Shown here in pieces: positions 10,766 to 25,600 of a DNA stretch of 64,000 nt (positions are counted from its first letter, which is position 1; every line of letters starts with the position of its first letter). A model generated the notes under the pieces. It searched no databases, was not told the origin of the DNA, and was given only the letters and a program-made list of their open reading frames with translations. The DNA comes from Hetaerina americana (lineage: Eukaryota > Arthropoda > Insecta > Odonata > Calopterygidae). A program made the translations under genes and the position numbers. Where the stretch lies: NCBI GenBank assembly GCA_022747635.1, contig JAKTNV010000661.1, positions 21,317 through 85,316 on the forward strand, written 5' to 3'.

Positions 10766-13258
10766 TTTGGGTTCTAGGTGAAATTCTCACTCGACACAAT
10801 TCAAAGAAAAATTTTTCCATGGTGTGTATTGTTGTTCATTTTCATCAAATAAAAAAAACAAAACCCAGAGTTAATCATTAAAGACAAGAAATGAGCATAA
10901 AAGATGCCTCAGCGCAAGTTTTAATTTTTGTAAAAGAGCCCAAATTTCAAATAATATTGCGAAAAACAACAATCTTCCATTATAGAGTGAATGTTTGAGG
11001 TGTATAGAAGGCATTTATTTCATTTTCAGAAATTTTAATTTTTCACATTTTTCCATGAAAAGTGCCAATACCCCCCCTTTGGGTTCTAGGTGAAATTCTC
11101 ACTCGACACATATCAAACAAAAATGTTTCCATGGTGTGTATTGTTGTTCATTTTCTTCAAATAAACAAAATAAAACCCAGAGTTAATCATTAAAGACAGG
11201 AAATGAGCATAAAAGATGCCTCAGCGCAAGTGTTAATGTTAGTAAAAGAGCCCAAATTTCAAAAAATATTGCGAAAAACAACAATCTTCCATGATAGAGT
11301 GAATGTTTGAGGTGTATAGAAGGCATATATTTCATTTTTAGAAATTTTAATTTTTCACATTTTTCCATGAAAAGTGCCAATACCCCCCTCTTTGGGTTCT
11401 AGGTGAAATTCTCACTCGACACAATTCAAACAGAAATGTTTCCATGGTGTGTATTGTTGTTCGTTTTCATCAAATAAACAAAATAAAACCCAGAATAAAT
11501 CATTAAAGACAGGAAATGAGCATAAAAGATGCCTAAGCGCAAGTGTTAATGTTAGTCAAAGAGCCCAAATTTCAAAAAATATTGCGAAAAACAACAATCT
11601 TCCATTATAGAGTGAATGTTTGAGGTGTATAGAAGGCATTTATTTCATTTTTAGAAATTTTAATTTTTCACATTTTTCCATGAAAAGTGCCAATACCCCC
11701 CCCCCTTTGGGTTCTAGGTGAAATTCTCACTTGACACAAATCAAACAACAATGTTTCCATGGTGTGTATTGTTGTTCATTTTCATCAAATAAACAAAATA
11801 AAACCCAGAGATAATCATTAATGACAAGAAATGAGCATAAAAGATGCCTCAGCGCAAGTGTTAATGTTAGTAAAAGATCCCAAATTTCAAAAAATATTGC
11901 GAAAAACAACAATCTTCCATAATAGAGTAAATTTTTGAGGTGTATAGAAGGCATTTATTTCATTTTTAGAAATTTTAATTTTTCACATTTTTCCATGAAA
12001 AGTGCCAATTCCCCCCCCTTTGGGTTCTAGGTGAAAATCTCACTCGACACAAATCAAACAAAAATGTGCCCATGGTGTTTATTGTTGTTCATTTTCATCA
12101 AATAAACAAAATAAAACCCAGAGTTAATCATTAAGGACAAAAAATGAGCATAAAAGATGCCTCAGCGCAAGTGTTAATGTTAGTAAAAGAGCCCAAATTT
12201 CAAATAATATTGCGAAAAACAACAATCTTCCATTATAGAGTGAATGTTTGAGGTGTAAAGAAGGCATTTATTTCATTTTTAGAAATTTTAATTTTTCACA
12301 TTTCTCCATGAAAAGTGCCAATACCCCTCTCTTTGGGTTCTAAGTTAAATTCTCACTCGACACAAATCAAACAAAAATGTTTCCATGGCGTGTATTGTTG
12401 TTCATTTTCATCAAATAAACAAAATAAAACCCAGAATAAATCATTAAAGACAGGAAATGAGCATAAAAGATGCCTCAGCGCAAGTGTTAATGTTAGTAAA
12501 AGAGCCAAAATTTCAAAAAATATTGCGAAGAACAGCAATCTTCCATTATAGAGTGAATGTTTGAGGTGTATAGAAGGCATTTATTTCATTTTTAGAAATT
12601 TTAATTTTTCACATTTTTCCATGAAAAGTACCAATACCCCCCCCTTTGGGTTCTACATGAAAATCTCACTCGACATAAATCAAACAAAAATCTTTCCATG
12701 GTGTGCATTGTTGTTCATTTTCATCAAATAAACAAATTAAAACCCAGAGTTAATCATTAAAGACAGGAAATGAGCATAAAAGATGCCTCAGCGCTTAGTA
12801 AAAGAGCCCAAATTTCAAAAAATATTGCGAAAAACAACAATCTTCCATTATAGAGTGAATGTTTGAGGTGTATAGAAGGCATTTATTTCATTTTTAGAAA
12901 TTTTAATTTTTCACATTTCTTCATGAAAAGTGCCAATACCCCCCCCTTTGGGTTCTAGGTGAAATTCTCACTCGACACAATTCAAAGAAAAATTTTTCCA
13001 TGGTGTGTATTGTTGTTCATTTTCATCAAATAAAAAAAACAAAACCCAGAGTTAATCATTAAAGACAAGAAATGAGCATAAAAGATGCCTCAGCGCAAGT
13101 TTTAATTTTTGTAAAAGAGCCCAAATTTCAAATAATATTGCGAAAAACAACAATCTTCCATTATAGAGTGAATGTTTGAGGTGTATAGAAGGCATTTATT
13201 TCATTTTCAGAAATTTTAATTTTTCACATTTTTCCATGAAAAGTGCCAATACCCCCCC
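10766..13258. repeat. 12-monomer HOR, copy 2, truncated after 8 monomers
   Basis: Repeats 7029 onward at offset 3,737 through m1-m7 and the next m1 (12947-13258). At the C-tract near 13252-13258 it changes to block A copy 2 instead of continuing with m2. Confidence 0.86.
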
Positions 13259-16200
13259 TTTGGGTTCTAGGTGAAATTCTCACTCGACACAATTCAAACA
13301 GAAATGTTTCCATGGTGTGTATTGTTGTTCGTTTTCATCAAATAAACAAAATAAAACCCAGAATAAATCTTTAAAGACAGGAAATGAGCATAAAAGATGC
13401 CTAAGCGCAAGTGTTAATGTTAGTTAAAGAGCCCAAATTTCAAAACATATTGCGAAAAACAACAATCTTCCATTATAGAGTGAATGTTTGAGGTGTATAG
13501 AAGGCATTTATTTCATTTTTAGAAATTTTAATTTTTCACATTTTTCCATGAAAAGTGCCAATACCCCCCCCTTTGGGTTCTAAGTGAAATTCTCACTTGA
13601 CACAAATCAAACAACAATGTTTCCATGGTGTGTATTGGTTTTCTTTTTCATCAAATAAACAAAATAAAACCCAGAGTTAATCATTAAAGACAAGAAATGA
13701 GCATAAAAGATGCCTCAGCGCAAGTGTTAATGTTAGTAAAAGATCCCAAATTTCAAAAAATATTGCGAAAAACAACAATCTTCCATAATAGAGTAAATGT
13801 TTGAGGTGTATAGAAGGCATTTATTTCATTTTTAGAAATTTTAATTTTTCACATTTTTCCATGAAAAGTGCCAATTCCCCCCCCTTTGGGTTCTAGGTGA
13901 AAATCTCACTCGACACAAATCAAACAAAAATGTTTCCATGGTGTTTATTGTTGTTCATTTTCATCAAATAAACAAAATAAAACCCAGAGTTAATCATTAA
14001 GGACAAGAAATGAGCATAAAAGATGCCTCAGCGCAAGTGTTAATGTTAGTAAAAGAGCCCAAATTTCAAATAAGATTGCGAAAAACAACAATCTTCAATT
14101 ATAGAGTGAATGTTTGAGGTGTATAGAAGGCATTTATTTCATTTTTAGAAATTTTAATTTTTCACATTTCTCCATGAAAAGTGCCAATACCCCCCTCTTT
14201 GGGTTCTAGGTTAAATTCTCACTCGACACAAATCAAACAAAAACGTTTCCATGGCGTGCATTGTTGTTCATTTTCATCAAATAAACAAAATAAAACCCAG
14301 AATAAATCATTAAAGACAGGAAATGAGCATAAAAGATGCCTCAGCGCAAGTGTTAATGTTAGTAAAAGAGCCCAAATTTCAAAAAATATTGCGAAAAACG
14401 ACAATCTTCCATTATAGAGTGAATGTTTGAGGTGTATAGAAGGCATTTATTTCATTTTTAGATATTTTAATTTTTCACATTTCTCCATGAAAAGTGCCAA
14501 TACCCCCCTCTTTGGGTTTTAGGTTAAATTCTCACTCGACACAAATCAAACAAAAATGTTTCCATGGTGTGTATTGTTGTTCATTTTCATCAAATAAACA
14601 AAATAAAACCCAGAATAAATCATTAAAGACAAGAAATGAGCATAAAAGATGCCTCAGCGCAAGTGTTAATGTTAGTAAAAGAGCCCAAATTTCAAAAAAT
14701 ATTGCGAAAAACAACAATCTTCCATTATAGAGTAATTATTTGAGGTGTATAGATGGCATTTATTTCATTTTTAGAAATTTTTATTTTTCACATTTTTCCA
14801 TGAAAAGTGCCAATACCCCCCCCTTTGGGTTCTAGGTGAAAATCTCACTCGACACAAATCAAACAAAAATGTTTCCATGGTGTGCATTGTTGTTCATTTT
14901 CATCAAATAAACAAATTAAAACCCAGAGTTAATCATTAAAGACAGGAAATGAGCATAAAAGATGCCTCAGCGCTTAGTAAAAGAGCCCAAATTTCAAAAA
15001 ATATTGCGAAAAACAACAATCTTCCATTATAGAGTGAATGTTTGAGGTGTAAAGAAGGCATTTATTTCATTTTTAGAAATTTTAATTTTTCACATTTTTC
15101 CATGAAAAGTGCCAATACTCCCCCCTTTTGGTTCTAGGTGCAATTCTCACTCGACACAAATCAAACAAAAATGTTTCCATGGTGTGTATTGTTGTTCATT
15201 TTCATCAAATAAACAAAACAAAACCCAGAGTTAATCATTAAAGACAAGAAATGAGCATAAAAGATGCCTCAGCGCAAGTTTTAATTTTTGTAAAAGAGCC
15301 CAAATTTCAAATAATATTGCGAAAAACAACAATCTTCCATTATAGAGTGAATGTTTGAGGTGTATAGAAGGCATTTATTTCATTTTCAGAAATTTTAATT
15401 TTTCACATTTTTCCATGAAAAGTGCCAATACCCCCCCCTTTGGGTTCTACATGAAAATCTCACTCAACACAAATCAAACAGAAATGTTTCCATGGTGTGT
15501 ATTGTTGTTCATTTTCATCAAATAAACAAAATAAAACCCAGAATAAATCATTAAAGACAAGAAATGAGCATAAAAGATGCCTCAGCGCAAGTGTTAATGT
15601 TAGTAAAAGAGCCCAAATTTCAAAAAATATTGCGAAAAACAACAATCTTCCATTATAGAGTGAATGTTTGAGGTGTATAGAAGGCATTTATTTCATTTTT
15701 AGAAATTTTAATTTTTCACATTTTTCCATGAAAAGTGCCAATACCCCCCCTTTGGGTTCTAGGTGAAAATCTCACTCGACACAAATCAAACAAAAATGTT
15801 TCCATGGTGTGTATTGTTGTTCATTTTCATCAAATAAACAAAATAAAACCCAGAATAAATCATTAAAGAAAAGAAATGAGCATAAAAGATGCCTCAGCGC
15901 AAGTGTAAATGTTAGTAAAAGAGCCCAAATTTAAAAAAATATTGCGAAAAACAACAATCTTCCATTATAGAGTGAATGTTTGAGGTGTATAGAAGGCATT
16001 TATTTCATTTTTAGAAATTTTAATTTTTCACATTTTTCCATGAAAAGTGCCAATACCCCCCCCCTTTGGGTTCTAGGTGAAATCTCACTCGACAAAATTC
16101 AAAGAAAAATTTTTCCATGGTGTGTATTGTTGTTCATTTTCATCAAATAAACAAAACAAAACCCAGAGTTAATCATTAAAGACAAGAAATGAGCATAAAA

Positions 16201-18082
16201 GATGCCTCAGCGCAAGTTTTAATTTTTGTAAAAGAGCCCAAATTTCAAATAATATTGCGAAAAACAACAATCTTCCATTATAGAGTGAATGTTTGAGGTG
16301 TATAGAAGGCATTTATTTCATTTTTAGAAATTTTAATTTTTCACATTTTTCCATGAAAAGTGCCAATACCCCCCCTTTGGGTTCTACACGAAAATCACCC
16401 TCGACACAAATCAAACAAAAATGTTTCCATGTTGCGTATTGATGTTCATTTTCATCAAATAAACAAAATAAAACCCAGAATAAATCATTAAAGACAAGAA
16501 ATGAGCATAAAAGATGCCTCAGCGCAAGTGTTAATGTTAGTAAAAGATCCCAAATTTCAAAAAATATTGCGAAAAACAACAATCTTCCATAATAGAGTAA
16601 ATGTTTGAGGTGTATAGAAGGCATTTATTTCATTTTTAGAAATTTTAATTTTTCACATTTTTCCATGAAAAGTGCCAATTCCCCCCCCTTTGGGTTCTAG
16701 GTGAAAATCTCACTCGACACAAATAACACAAAAATGTTTCCATGGTGTGTATTGTTGTTCATTTTCATCAAATAAACAAAATAAAACCCAGAATAAATCA
16801 TTAAAGACAAGAAATGAGCATAAAAGATGCCTCAGCGCAAGTGTTAATGTTAGTAAAAGAGCCCAAATTTCAAAAAATATTGCGAAAAACAACAATCTTC
16901 CATTATAGAGTAAATATTTGAGGTGTATAGAAGGCATTTATTTCATTTTTAGAAATTTTAATTTTTCACATTTTTCCATGAAAAGTGCCAATACCCCCCC
17001 CTTTGGGTTCTACATGAAAATCTCACTCGACACAAATCAAACAGAAATGTTTCCATGGTGTGTATTGTTGTTCATTTTCATCAAATAAACAAAATAAAAC
17101 CCAGAATAAATCATTAAAGACAAGAAATGAGTATAAAAGATGCCTCAGCGCAAGTGTTAATGTTAGTAAAAGAGCCCAAATTTCAAAAAATATTGCGAAA
17201 AACAACAATCTTCCATTATAGAGTGAATGTTTGAGGTGTATAGAAGGCATTTATTTCATTTTTAGAAATTTTAATTTTTCACATTTTTCCATGAAAAGTG
17301 CCAATACCCCCCCTTTGGGTTCTAGGTGAAAATCTCACTCGACACAAATCAAACAAAAATGTTTCCATGGTGTGTATTGTTGTTCATTTTCATCAAATAA
17401 ACAAAATAAAACCCAGAATAAATCATTAAAGAAAAGAAATGAGCATAAAAGATGCCTCAGCGCAAGTGTAAATGTTAGTAAAAGAGCCCAAATTTAAAAA
17501 AATATTGCGAAAAACAACAATCTTCCATTATAGAGTGAATGTTTGAGGTGTATAGAAGGCATTTATTTCATTTTTAGAAATTTTAATTTTTCACATTTTT
17601 CCATGAAAAGTGCCAATACCCCCCCCATTTGGGTTCTAGGTGAAATCTCACTCGACACAATTCAAAGAAAAATTTTTCCATGGTGTGTATTGTTGTTCAT
17701 TTTCATCAAATAAACAAAACAAAACCCAGAGTTAATCATTAAAGACAAGAAATGAGCATAAAAGATGCCTCAGCGCAAGTTTTAATTTTTGTAAAAGAGC
17801 CCAAATTTCAAATAATATTGCGAAAAACAACAATCTTCCATTATAGAGTGAATGTTTGAGGTGTATAGAAGGCATTTATTTCATTTTTAGAAATTTTAAT
17901 TTTTCACATTTTTCCATGAAAAGTGCCAATACCCCCCCTTTGGGTTCTACACGAAAATCACCCTCGACACAAATCAAACAAAAATGTTTCCATGTTGCGT
18001 ATTGATGTTCATTTTCATCAAATAAACAAAATAAAACCCAGAATAAATCATTAAAGACAAGAAATGAGCATAAAAGATGCCT
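13259..18082. repeat. Block A, copy 2
   Basis: Matches 1823-6645 with the rare variants listed there. Differences noticed include CTCACTCAACAC at 15461 (CTCGACAC in copy 1), GAGTATAAAAG near 17130, TTTTCTTTTTC for TTTTCATTTTC near 13640, and an extra C near 16370. It contains two complete U5 units where copy 1 has about 1.7. Confidence 0.88.
15439..17001. repeat. U5 HOR, copy 3 (1,563 bp)
   Basis: Monomers u1-u5 in the same order as 4003-5564, with matching markers, including CATGTTGCGTATTGATG near 16430 and AATAACACAAAAATG near 16723. Confidence 0.87.
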
Positions 18083-18564
18083 CAGCGCAAGTGTTAATGT
18101 TAGTAAAAGATCCCAAATTTCAAAAAATATTGCGAAAAACAACAATCTTCCATAATAGAGTAAATGTTTGAGGTGTATAGAAGGCATTTATTTCATTTTT
18201 AGAAATTTTAATTTTTCACATTTTTCCATGAAAAGTGCCAATTCCCCCCCCTTTGGGTTCTAGGTGAAAATCTCACTCGACACAAATAACACAAAAATGT
18301 TTCCATGGTGTGTATTGTTGTTCATTTTCATCAAATAAACAAAATAAAACCCAGAATAAATCATTAAAGACAAGAAATAAGCATAAAAGATGCCTCAGCG
18401 CAAGTGTTAATGTTAGTAAAAGAGCCCAAATTTCAAAAAATATTGCGAAAAACAACAATCTTCCATTATAGAGTAAATATTTGAGGTGTATAGAAGGCAT
18501 TTATTTCATTTTTAGAAATTTTAATTTTTCACATTTTTCCATGAAAAGTGCCAATACCCCCCCC
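17002..18564. repeat. U5 HOR, copy 4 (1,563 bp)
   Basis: A direct repeat of the preceding unit at offset 1,563 bp, with the CATTTGGG poly-C interruption near 17627. A private GAAATAAGC variant lies near 18375. Confidence 0.87.
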
Positions 18565-19805
18565 TTTGGGTTCTAGGTGAAAATCTCACTCGACACAAAT
18601 CAAACAAAAATGTTTCCATGGTGTGCATTGTTGTTCATTTTCATCAAATAAACAAATTAAAACCCAGAGTTAATCATTAAAGACAGGAAATGAGCATAAA
18701 AGATGCCTCAGCGCTTAGTAAAAGAGCCCAAATTTCAAAAAATATTGCGAAAAACAACAATCTTCCATTATAGAGTGAATGTTTGAGGTGTATAGAAGGC
18801 ATATATTTCATTTTTAGAAATTTTAATTTTTCACATTTCTTCATGAAAAGTGCCAATACCCCCCCCTTTGGGTTCTAGGTGAAATTCTCACTCGACACAA
18901 TTCAAAGAAAAATTTTTCCATGGTGTGTATTGTTGTTCATTTTCATCAAATAAAAAAAACAAAACCCAGAGTTAATCATTAAAGACAAGAAATGAGCATA
19001 AAAGATGCCTCAGCGCAAGTTTTAATTTTTGTAAAAGAGCCAAAATTTCAAATAATATTGCGAAAAACAACAATCTTCCATTATAGAGTGAATGTTTGAG
19101 GTGTATAGAAGGCATTTATTTCATTTTCAGAAATTTTAATTTTTCACATTTTTCCATGAAAAGTGCCAATACCCCCCCTTTGGGTTTTAGGTGAAATTCT
19201 CAGTCGACACATATCAAACAAAAATGTTTCCATGGTGTGTATTGTTGTTCATTTTCTTCAAATAAACAAAATAAAACCCAGAGTTAATCATTAAAGACAG
19301 GAAATGAGCATAAAAGATGCCTCAGCGCAAGTGTTAATGTTAGTAAAAGAGCCCAAATTTCAAAAAATATTGCGAAAAACAACAATCTTCCATTATAGAG
19401 TGAATGTTTGAGGTGTATAGAAGGCATTTATTTCATTTTTAGAAATTTTAATTTTTCACATTTTTCCATGAAAAGTGCCAATACCCCCCTCTTTGGGTTC
19501 TAGGTGAAATTCTCACTCGACACAATTCAAACAGAAATGTTTCCATGGTGTGTATTGTTGTTCGTTTTCATCAAATAAACAAAATAAAACCCAGAATAAA
19601 TCATTAAAGACAGGAAATGAGCATAAAAGATGCCTAAGCGCAAGTGTTAATGTTAGTCAAAGAGCCCAAATTTCAAAAAATATTGCGAAAAACAACAATC
19701 TTCCATTATAGAGTGAATGTTTGAGGTGTATAGAAGGCATTTATTTCATTTTTAGAAATTTTAATTTTTCACATTTTTCCATGAAAAGTGCCAATACCCC
19801 CCCCC
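18252..19805. repeat. Five-monomer segment duplicated at 29445-30997
   Basis: A u5 monomer, an 11-bp-deletion monomer (18565-18866) and m1-m3 share rare variants with 29445-30997 at offset ~11,192-11,193. The shared variants include TGGGTTTTAGG before CACATATC (19181 and 30373) and AGAGCCAAAATTTCAAATAA in m1. Several substitutions separate the copies. Confidence 0.8.
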
Positions 19806-22602
19806 TTTGGGTTCTAGGTGAAATTCTCACTTGACACAAATCAAACAACAATGTTTCCATGGTGTGTATTGTTGTTCATTTTCATCAAATAAACAAAATA
19901 AAACCCAGAGATAATCATTAATGACAAGAAATGAGCATAAAAGATGCCTCAGCGCAAGTGTTAATGTTAGTAAAAGATCCCAAATTTCAAAAAATATTGC
20001 GAAAAACAACAATCTTCCATAATAGAGTAAATTTTTGAGGTGTATAGAAGGCATTTATTTCATTTTTAGAAATTTTAATTTTTCACATTTTTCCATGAAA
20101 AGTGCCAATTCCCCCCCCTTTGGGTTCTAGGTGAAAATCTCACTCGACACAAATCAAACAAAAATGTGCCCATGGTGTTTATTGTTGTTCATTTTCATCA
20201 AATAAACAAAATAAAACCCAGAGTTAATCATTAAGGACAAAAAATGAGCATAAAAGATGCCTCAGCGCAAGTGTTAATGTTAGTAAAAGAGCCCAAATTT
20301 CAAATAATATTGCGAAAAACAACAATCTTCCATTATAGAGTGAATGTTTGAGGTGTAAAGAAGGCATTTATTTCATTTTTAGAAATTTTAATTTTTCACA
20401 TTTCTCCATGAAAAGTGCCAATACCCCTCTCTTTGGGTTCTAAGTTAAATTCTCACTCGACACAAATCAAACAAAAATGTTTCCATGGCGTGTATTGTTG
20501 TTCATTTTCATCAAATAAACAAAATAAAACCCAGAATAAATCATTAAAGACAGGAAATGAGCATAAAAGATGCCTCAGCGCAAGTGTTAATGTTAGTAAA
20601 AGAGCCAAAATTTCAAAAAATATTGCGAAGAACAGCAATCTTCCATTATAGAGTGAATGTTTGAGGTGTATAGAAGGCATTTATTTCATTTTTAGAAATT
20701 TTAATTTTTCACATTTTTCCATGAAAAGTACCAATACCCCCCCCTTTGGGTTCTACATGAAAATCTCACTCGACATAAATCAAACAAAAATCTTTCCATG
20801 GTGTGCATTGTTGTTCATTTTCATCAAATAAACAAATTAAAACCCAGAGTTAATCATTAAAGACAGGAAATGAGCATAAAAGATGCCTCAGCGCTTAGTA
20901 AAAGAGCCCAAATTTCAAAAAATATTGCGAAAAACAACAATCTTCCATTATAGAGTGAATGTTTGAGGTGTATAGAAGGCATTTATTTCATTTTTAGAAA
21001 TTTTAATTTTTCACATTTCTTCATGAAAAGTGCCAATACCCCCCCCTTTGGGTTCTAGGTGAAATTCTCACTCGACACAATTCAAAGAAAAATTTTTCCA
21101 TGGTGTGTATTGTTGTTCATTTTCATCAAATAAAAAAAACAAAACCCAGAGGTAATCATTAAAGACAAGAAATGAGCATAAAAGATGCCTCAGCGCAAGT
21201 TTTAATTTTTGTAAAAGAGCCCAAATTTCAAATAATATTGCGAAAAACAACAATCTTCCATTATAGAGTGAATGTTTGAGGTGTATAGAAGGCATTTATT
21301 TCATTTTCAGAAATTTTAATTTTTCACATTTTTCCATGAAAAGTGCCAATACCCCCCCTTTGGGTTCTAGGTGAAATTCTCACTCGACACATATCAAACA
21401 AAAATGTTTCCATGGTGTGTATTGTTGTTCATTTTCTTCAAATAAACAAAATAAAACCCAGAGTTAATCATTAAAGACAGGAAATGAGCATAAAAGATGC
21501 CTCAGCGCAAGTGTTAATGTTAGTAAAAGAGCCCAAATTTCAAAAAATATTGCGAAAAACAACAATCTTCCATGATAGAGTGAATGTTTGAGGTGTATAG
21601 AAGGCATATATTTCATTTTTAGAAATTTTAATTTTTCACATTTTTCCATGAAAAGTGCCAATACCCCCCTCTTTGGGTTCTAGGTGAAATTCTCACTCGA
21701 CACAATTCAAACAGAAATGTTTCCATGGTGTGTATTGTTGTTCGTTTTCATCAAATAAACAAAATAAAACCCAGAATAAATCATTAAAGACAGGAAATGA
21801 GCATAAAAGATGCCTAAGCGCAAGTGTTAATGTTAGTAAAAGAGCCCAAATTTCAAAAAATATTGCGAAAAACAACAATCTTCCATTATAGAGTGAATGT
21901 TTGAGGTGTATAGAAGGCATTTATTTCATTTTTAGAAATTTTAATTTTTCACATTTTTCCATGAAAAGTGCCCCCCTTTGGGTTCTAGGTGAAAATCTGA
22001 CTCGACACAAATCAAACAAAAATGTTTCCATGGTGTGTATTGTTGTTCATTTTCATCAAATAAACAAAATAAAACCCAGAATAAATCATTAAAGACAAGA
22101 AATGAGCATAAAAGATGCCTCAGCGCAAGTGTTAATGTTAGTAAAAGAGCCCAAATTTCAAAAAATATTGCGAAAAACAACAATCTTCCATTATAGAGTG
22201 AATGTTTGAGGTGTATAGAAGGCATTTATTTCATTTTTAGAAATTTTAATTTTTCACATTTTTCCATGAAAAGTGCCAATACCCCCCCCTTTGGGTTCTA
22301 GGTGAAAATTTTACTCGACACAAATCAAACAAAAATGTTTCCATGGTGTGTATTGTTGTTCATTTTCATCAAATAAACAAAATAAAACCCAGAATAAATC
22401 ATTAAAGAAAAGAAATGAGCATAAAAGATGCCTCAGCGCAAGTGTAAATGTTAGTAAAAGAGCCCAAATTTAAAAAAATATTGCGAAAAACAACAATCTT
22501 CCATTATAGAGTGAATGTTTGAGGTGTATAGAAGGCATTTATTTCATTTTTAGAAATTTTAATTTTTCACATTTCTTCATGAAAAGTGCCAATACCCCCC
22601 CC
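18867..22602. repeat. 12-monomer HOR, copy 3 (3,736 bp)
   Basis: The order m1-m7 (18867-21046) then m1, m2, m3', p1, p2 (21047-22602) is as in copy 1. The p1 start reads AAAATCTGACTCG. The 21.1 kb m1 carries CAGAGGTAATC, which gives it a private difference. Confidence 0.88.
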
Positions 22603-25600
22603 TTTGGGTTCTAGGTGAAATTCTCACTCGACACAATTCAAAGAAAAATTTTTCCATGGTGTGTATTGTTGTTCATTTTCATCAAATAAAAAAAACAAAA
22701 CCCAGAGTTAATCATTAAAGACAAGAAATGAGCATAAAAGATGCCTCAGCGCAAGTTTTAATTTTTGTAAAAGAGCCCAAATTTCAAATAATATTGCGAA
22801 AAACAACAATCTTCCATTATAGAGTGAATGTTTGAGGTGTATAGAAGGCATTTATTTCATTTTCAGAAATTTTAATTTTTCACATTTTTCCATGAAAAGT
22901 GCCAATACCCCCCCTTTGGGTTCTAGGTGAAATTCTCACTCGACACATATCAAACAAAAATGTTTCCATGGTGTGTATTGTTGTTCATTTTCTTCAAATA
23001 AACAAAATAAAACCCAGAGTTAATCATTAAAGACAGGAAATGAGCATAAAAGATGCCTCAGCGCAAGTGTTAATGTTAGTAAAAGAGCCCAAATTTCAAA
23101 AAATATTGCGAAAAACAACAATCTTCCATGATAGAGTGAATGTTTGAGGTGTATAGAAGGCATATATTTCATTTTTAGAAATTTTAATTTTTCACATTTT
23201 TCCATGAAAAGTGCCAATACCCCCCTCTTTGGGTTCTAGGTGAAATTCTCACTCGACACAATTCAAACAGAAATGTTTCCATGGTGTGTATTGTTGTTCG
23301 TTTTCATCAAATAAACAAAATAAAACCCAGAATAAATCATTAAAGACAGGAAATGAGCATAAAAGATGCCTAAGCGCAAGTGTTAATGTTAGTCAAAGAG
23401 CCCAAATTTCAAAAAATATTGCGAAAAACAACAATCTTCCATTATAGAGTGAATGTTTGAGGTGTATAGAAGGCATTTATTTCATTTTTAGAAATTTTAA
23501 TTTTTCACATTTTTCCATGAAAAGTGCCAATACCCCCCCCCCCTTTGGGTTCTAGGTGAAATTCTCACTTGACACAAATCAAACAACAATGTTTCCATGG
23601 TGTGTATTGTTGTTCATTTTCATCAAATAAACAAAATAAAACCCAGAGATAATCATTAATGACAAGAAATGAGCATAAAAGATGCCTCAGCGCAAGTGTT
23701 AATGTTAGTAAAAGATCCCAAATTTCAAAAAATATTGCGAAAAACAACAATCTTCCATAATAGAGTAAATTTTTGAGGTGTATAGAAGGCATTTATTTCA
23801 TTTTTAGAAATTTTAATTTTTCACATTTTTCCATGAAAAGTGCCAATTCCCCCCCCTTTGGGTTCTAGGTGAAAATCTCACTCGACACAAATCAAACAAA
23901 AATGTGCCCATGGTGTTTATTGTTGTTCATTTTCATCAAATAAACAAAATAAAACCCAGAGTTAATCATTAAGGACAAAAAATGAGCATAAAAGATGCCT
24001 CAGCGCAAGTGTTAATGTTAGTAAAAGAGCCCAAATTTCAAATAATATTGCGAAAAACAACAATCTTCCATTATAGAGTGAATGTTTGAGGTGTAAAGAA
24101 GGCATTTATTTCATTTTTAGAAATTTTAATTTTTCACATTTCTCCATGAAAAGTGCCAATACCCCTCTCTTTGGGTTCTAAGTTAAATTCTCACTCGACA
24201 CAAATCAAACAAAAATGTTTCCATGGCGTGTATTGTTGTTCATTTTCATCAAATAAACAAAATAAAACCCAGAATAAATCATTAAAGACAGGAAATGAGC
24301 ATAAAAGATGCCTCAGCGCAAGTGTTAATGTTAGTAAAAGAGCCAAAATTTCAAAAAATATTGCGAAGAACAGCAATCTTCCATTATAGAGTGAATGTTT
24401 GAGGTGTATAGAAGGCATTTATTTCATTTTTAGAAATTTTAATTTTTCACATTTTTCCATGAAAAGTACCAATACCCCCCCCTTTGGGTTCTACATGAAA
24501 ATCTCACTCGACATAAATCAAACAAAAATCTTTCCATGGTGTGCATTGTTGTTCATTTTCATCAAATAAACAAATTAAAACCCAGAGTTAATCATTAAAG
24601 ACAGGAAATGAGCATAAAAGATGCCTCAGCGCTTAGTAAAAGAGCCCAAATTTCAAAAAATATTGCGAAAAACAACAATCTTCCATTATAGAGTGAATGT
24701 TTGAGGTGTATAGAAGGCATTTATTTCATTTTTAGAAATTTTAATTTTTCACATTTCTTCATGAAAAGTGCCAATACCCCCCCCTTTGGGTTCTAGGTGA
24801 AATTCTCACTCGACACAATTCAAAGAAAAATTTTTCCATGGTGTGTATTGTTGTTCATTTTCATCAAATAAAAAAAACAAAACCCAGAGTTAATCATTAA
24901 AGACAAGAAATGAGCATAAAAGATGCCTCAGCGCAAGTTTTAATTTTTGTAAAAGAGCCCAAATTTCAAATAATATTGCGAAAAACAACAATCTTCCATT
25001 ATAGAGTGAATGTTTGAGGTGTATAGAAGGCATTTATTTCATTTTCAGAAATTTTAATTTTTCACATTTTTCCATGAAAAGTGCCAATACCCCCCCTTTG
25101 GGTTCTAGGTGAAATTCTCACTCGACACATATCAAACAAAAATGTTTCCATGGTGTGTATTGTTGTTCATTTTCTTCAAATAAACAAAATAAAACCCAGA
25201 GTTAATCATTAAAGACAGGAAATGAGCATAAAAGATGCCTCAGCGCAAGTGTTAATGTTAGTAAAAGAGCCCAAATTTCAAAAAATATTGCGAAAAACAA
25301 CAATCTTCCATGATAGAGTGAATGTTTGAGGTGTATAGAAGGCATATATTTCATTTTTAGAAATTTTAATTTTTCACATTTTTCCATGAAAAGTGCCAAT
25401 ACCCCCCTCTTTGGGTTCTAGGTGAAATTCTCACTCGACACAATTCAAACAGAAATGTTTCCATGGTGTGTATTGTTGTTCGTTTTCATCAAATAAACAA
25501 AATAAAACCCAGAATAAATCATTAAAGACAGGAAATGAGCATAAAAGATGCCTAAGCGCAAGTGTTAATGTTAGTAAAAGAGCCCAAATTTCAAAAAATA

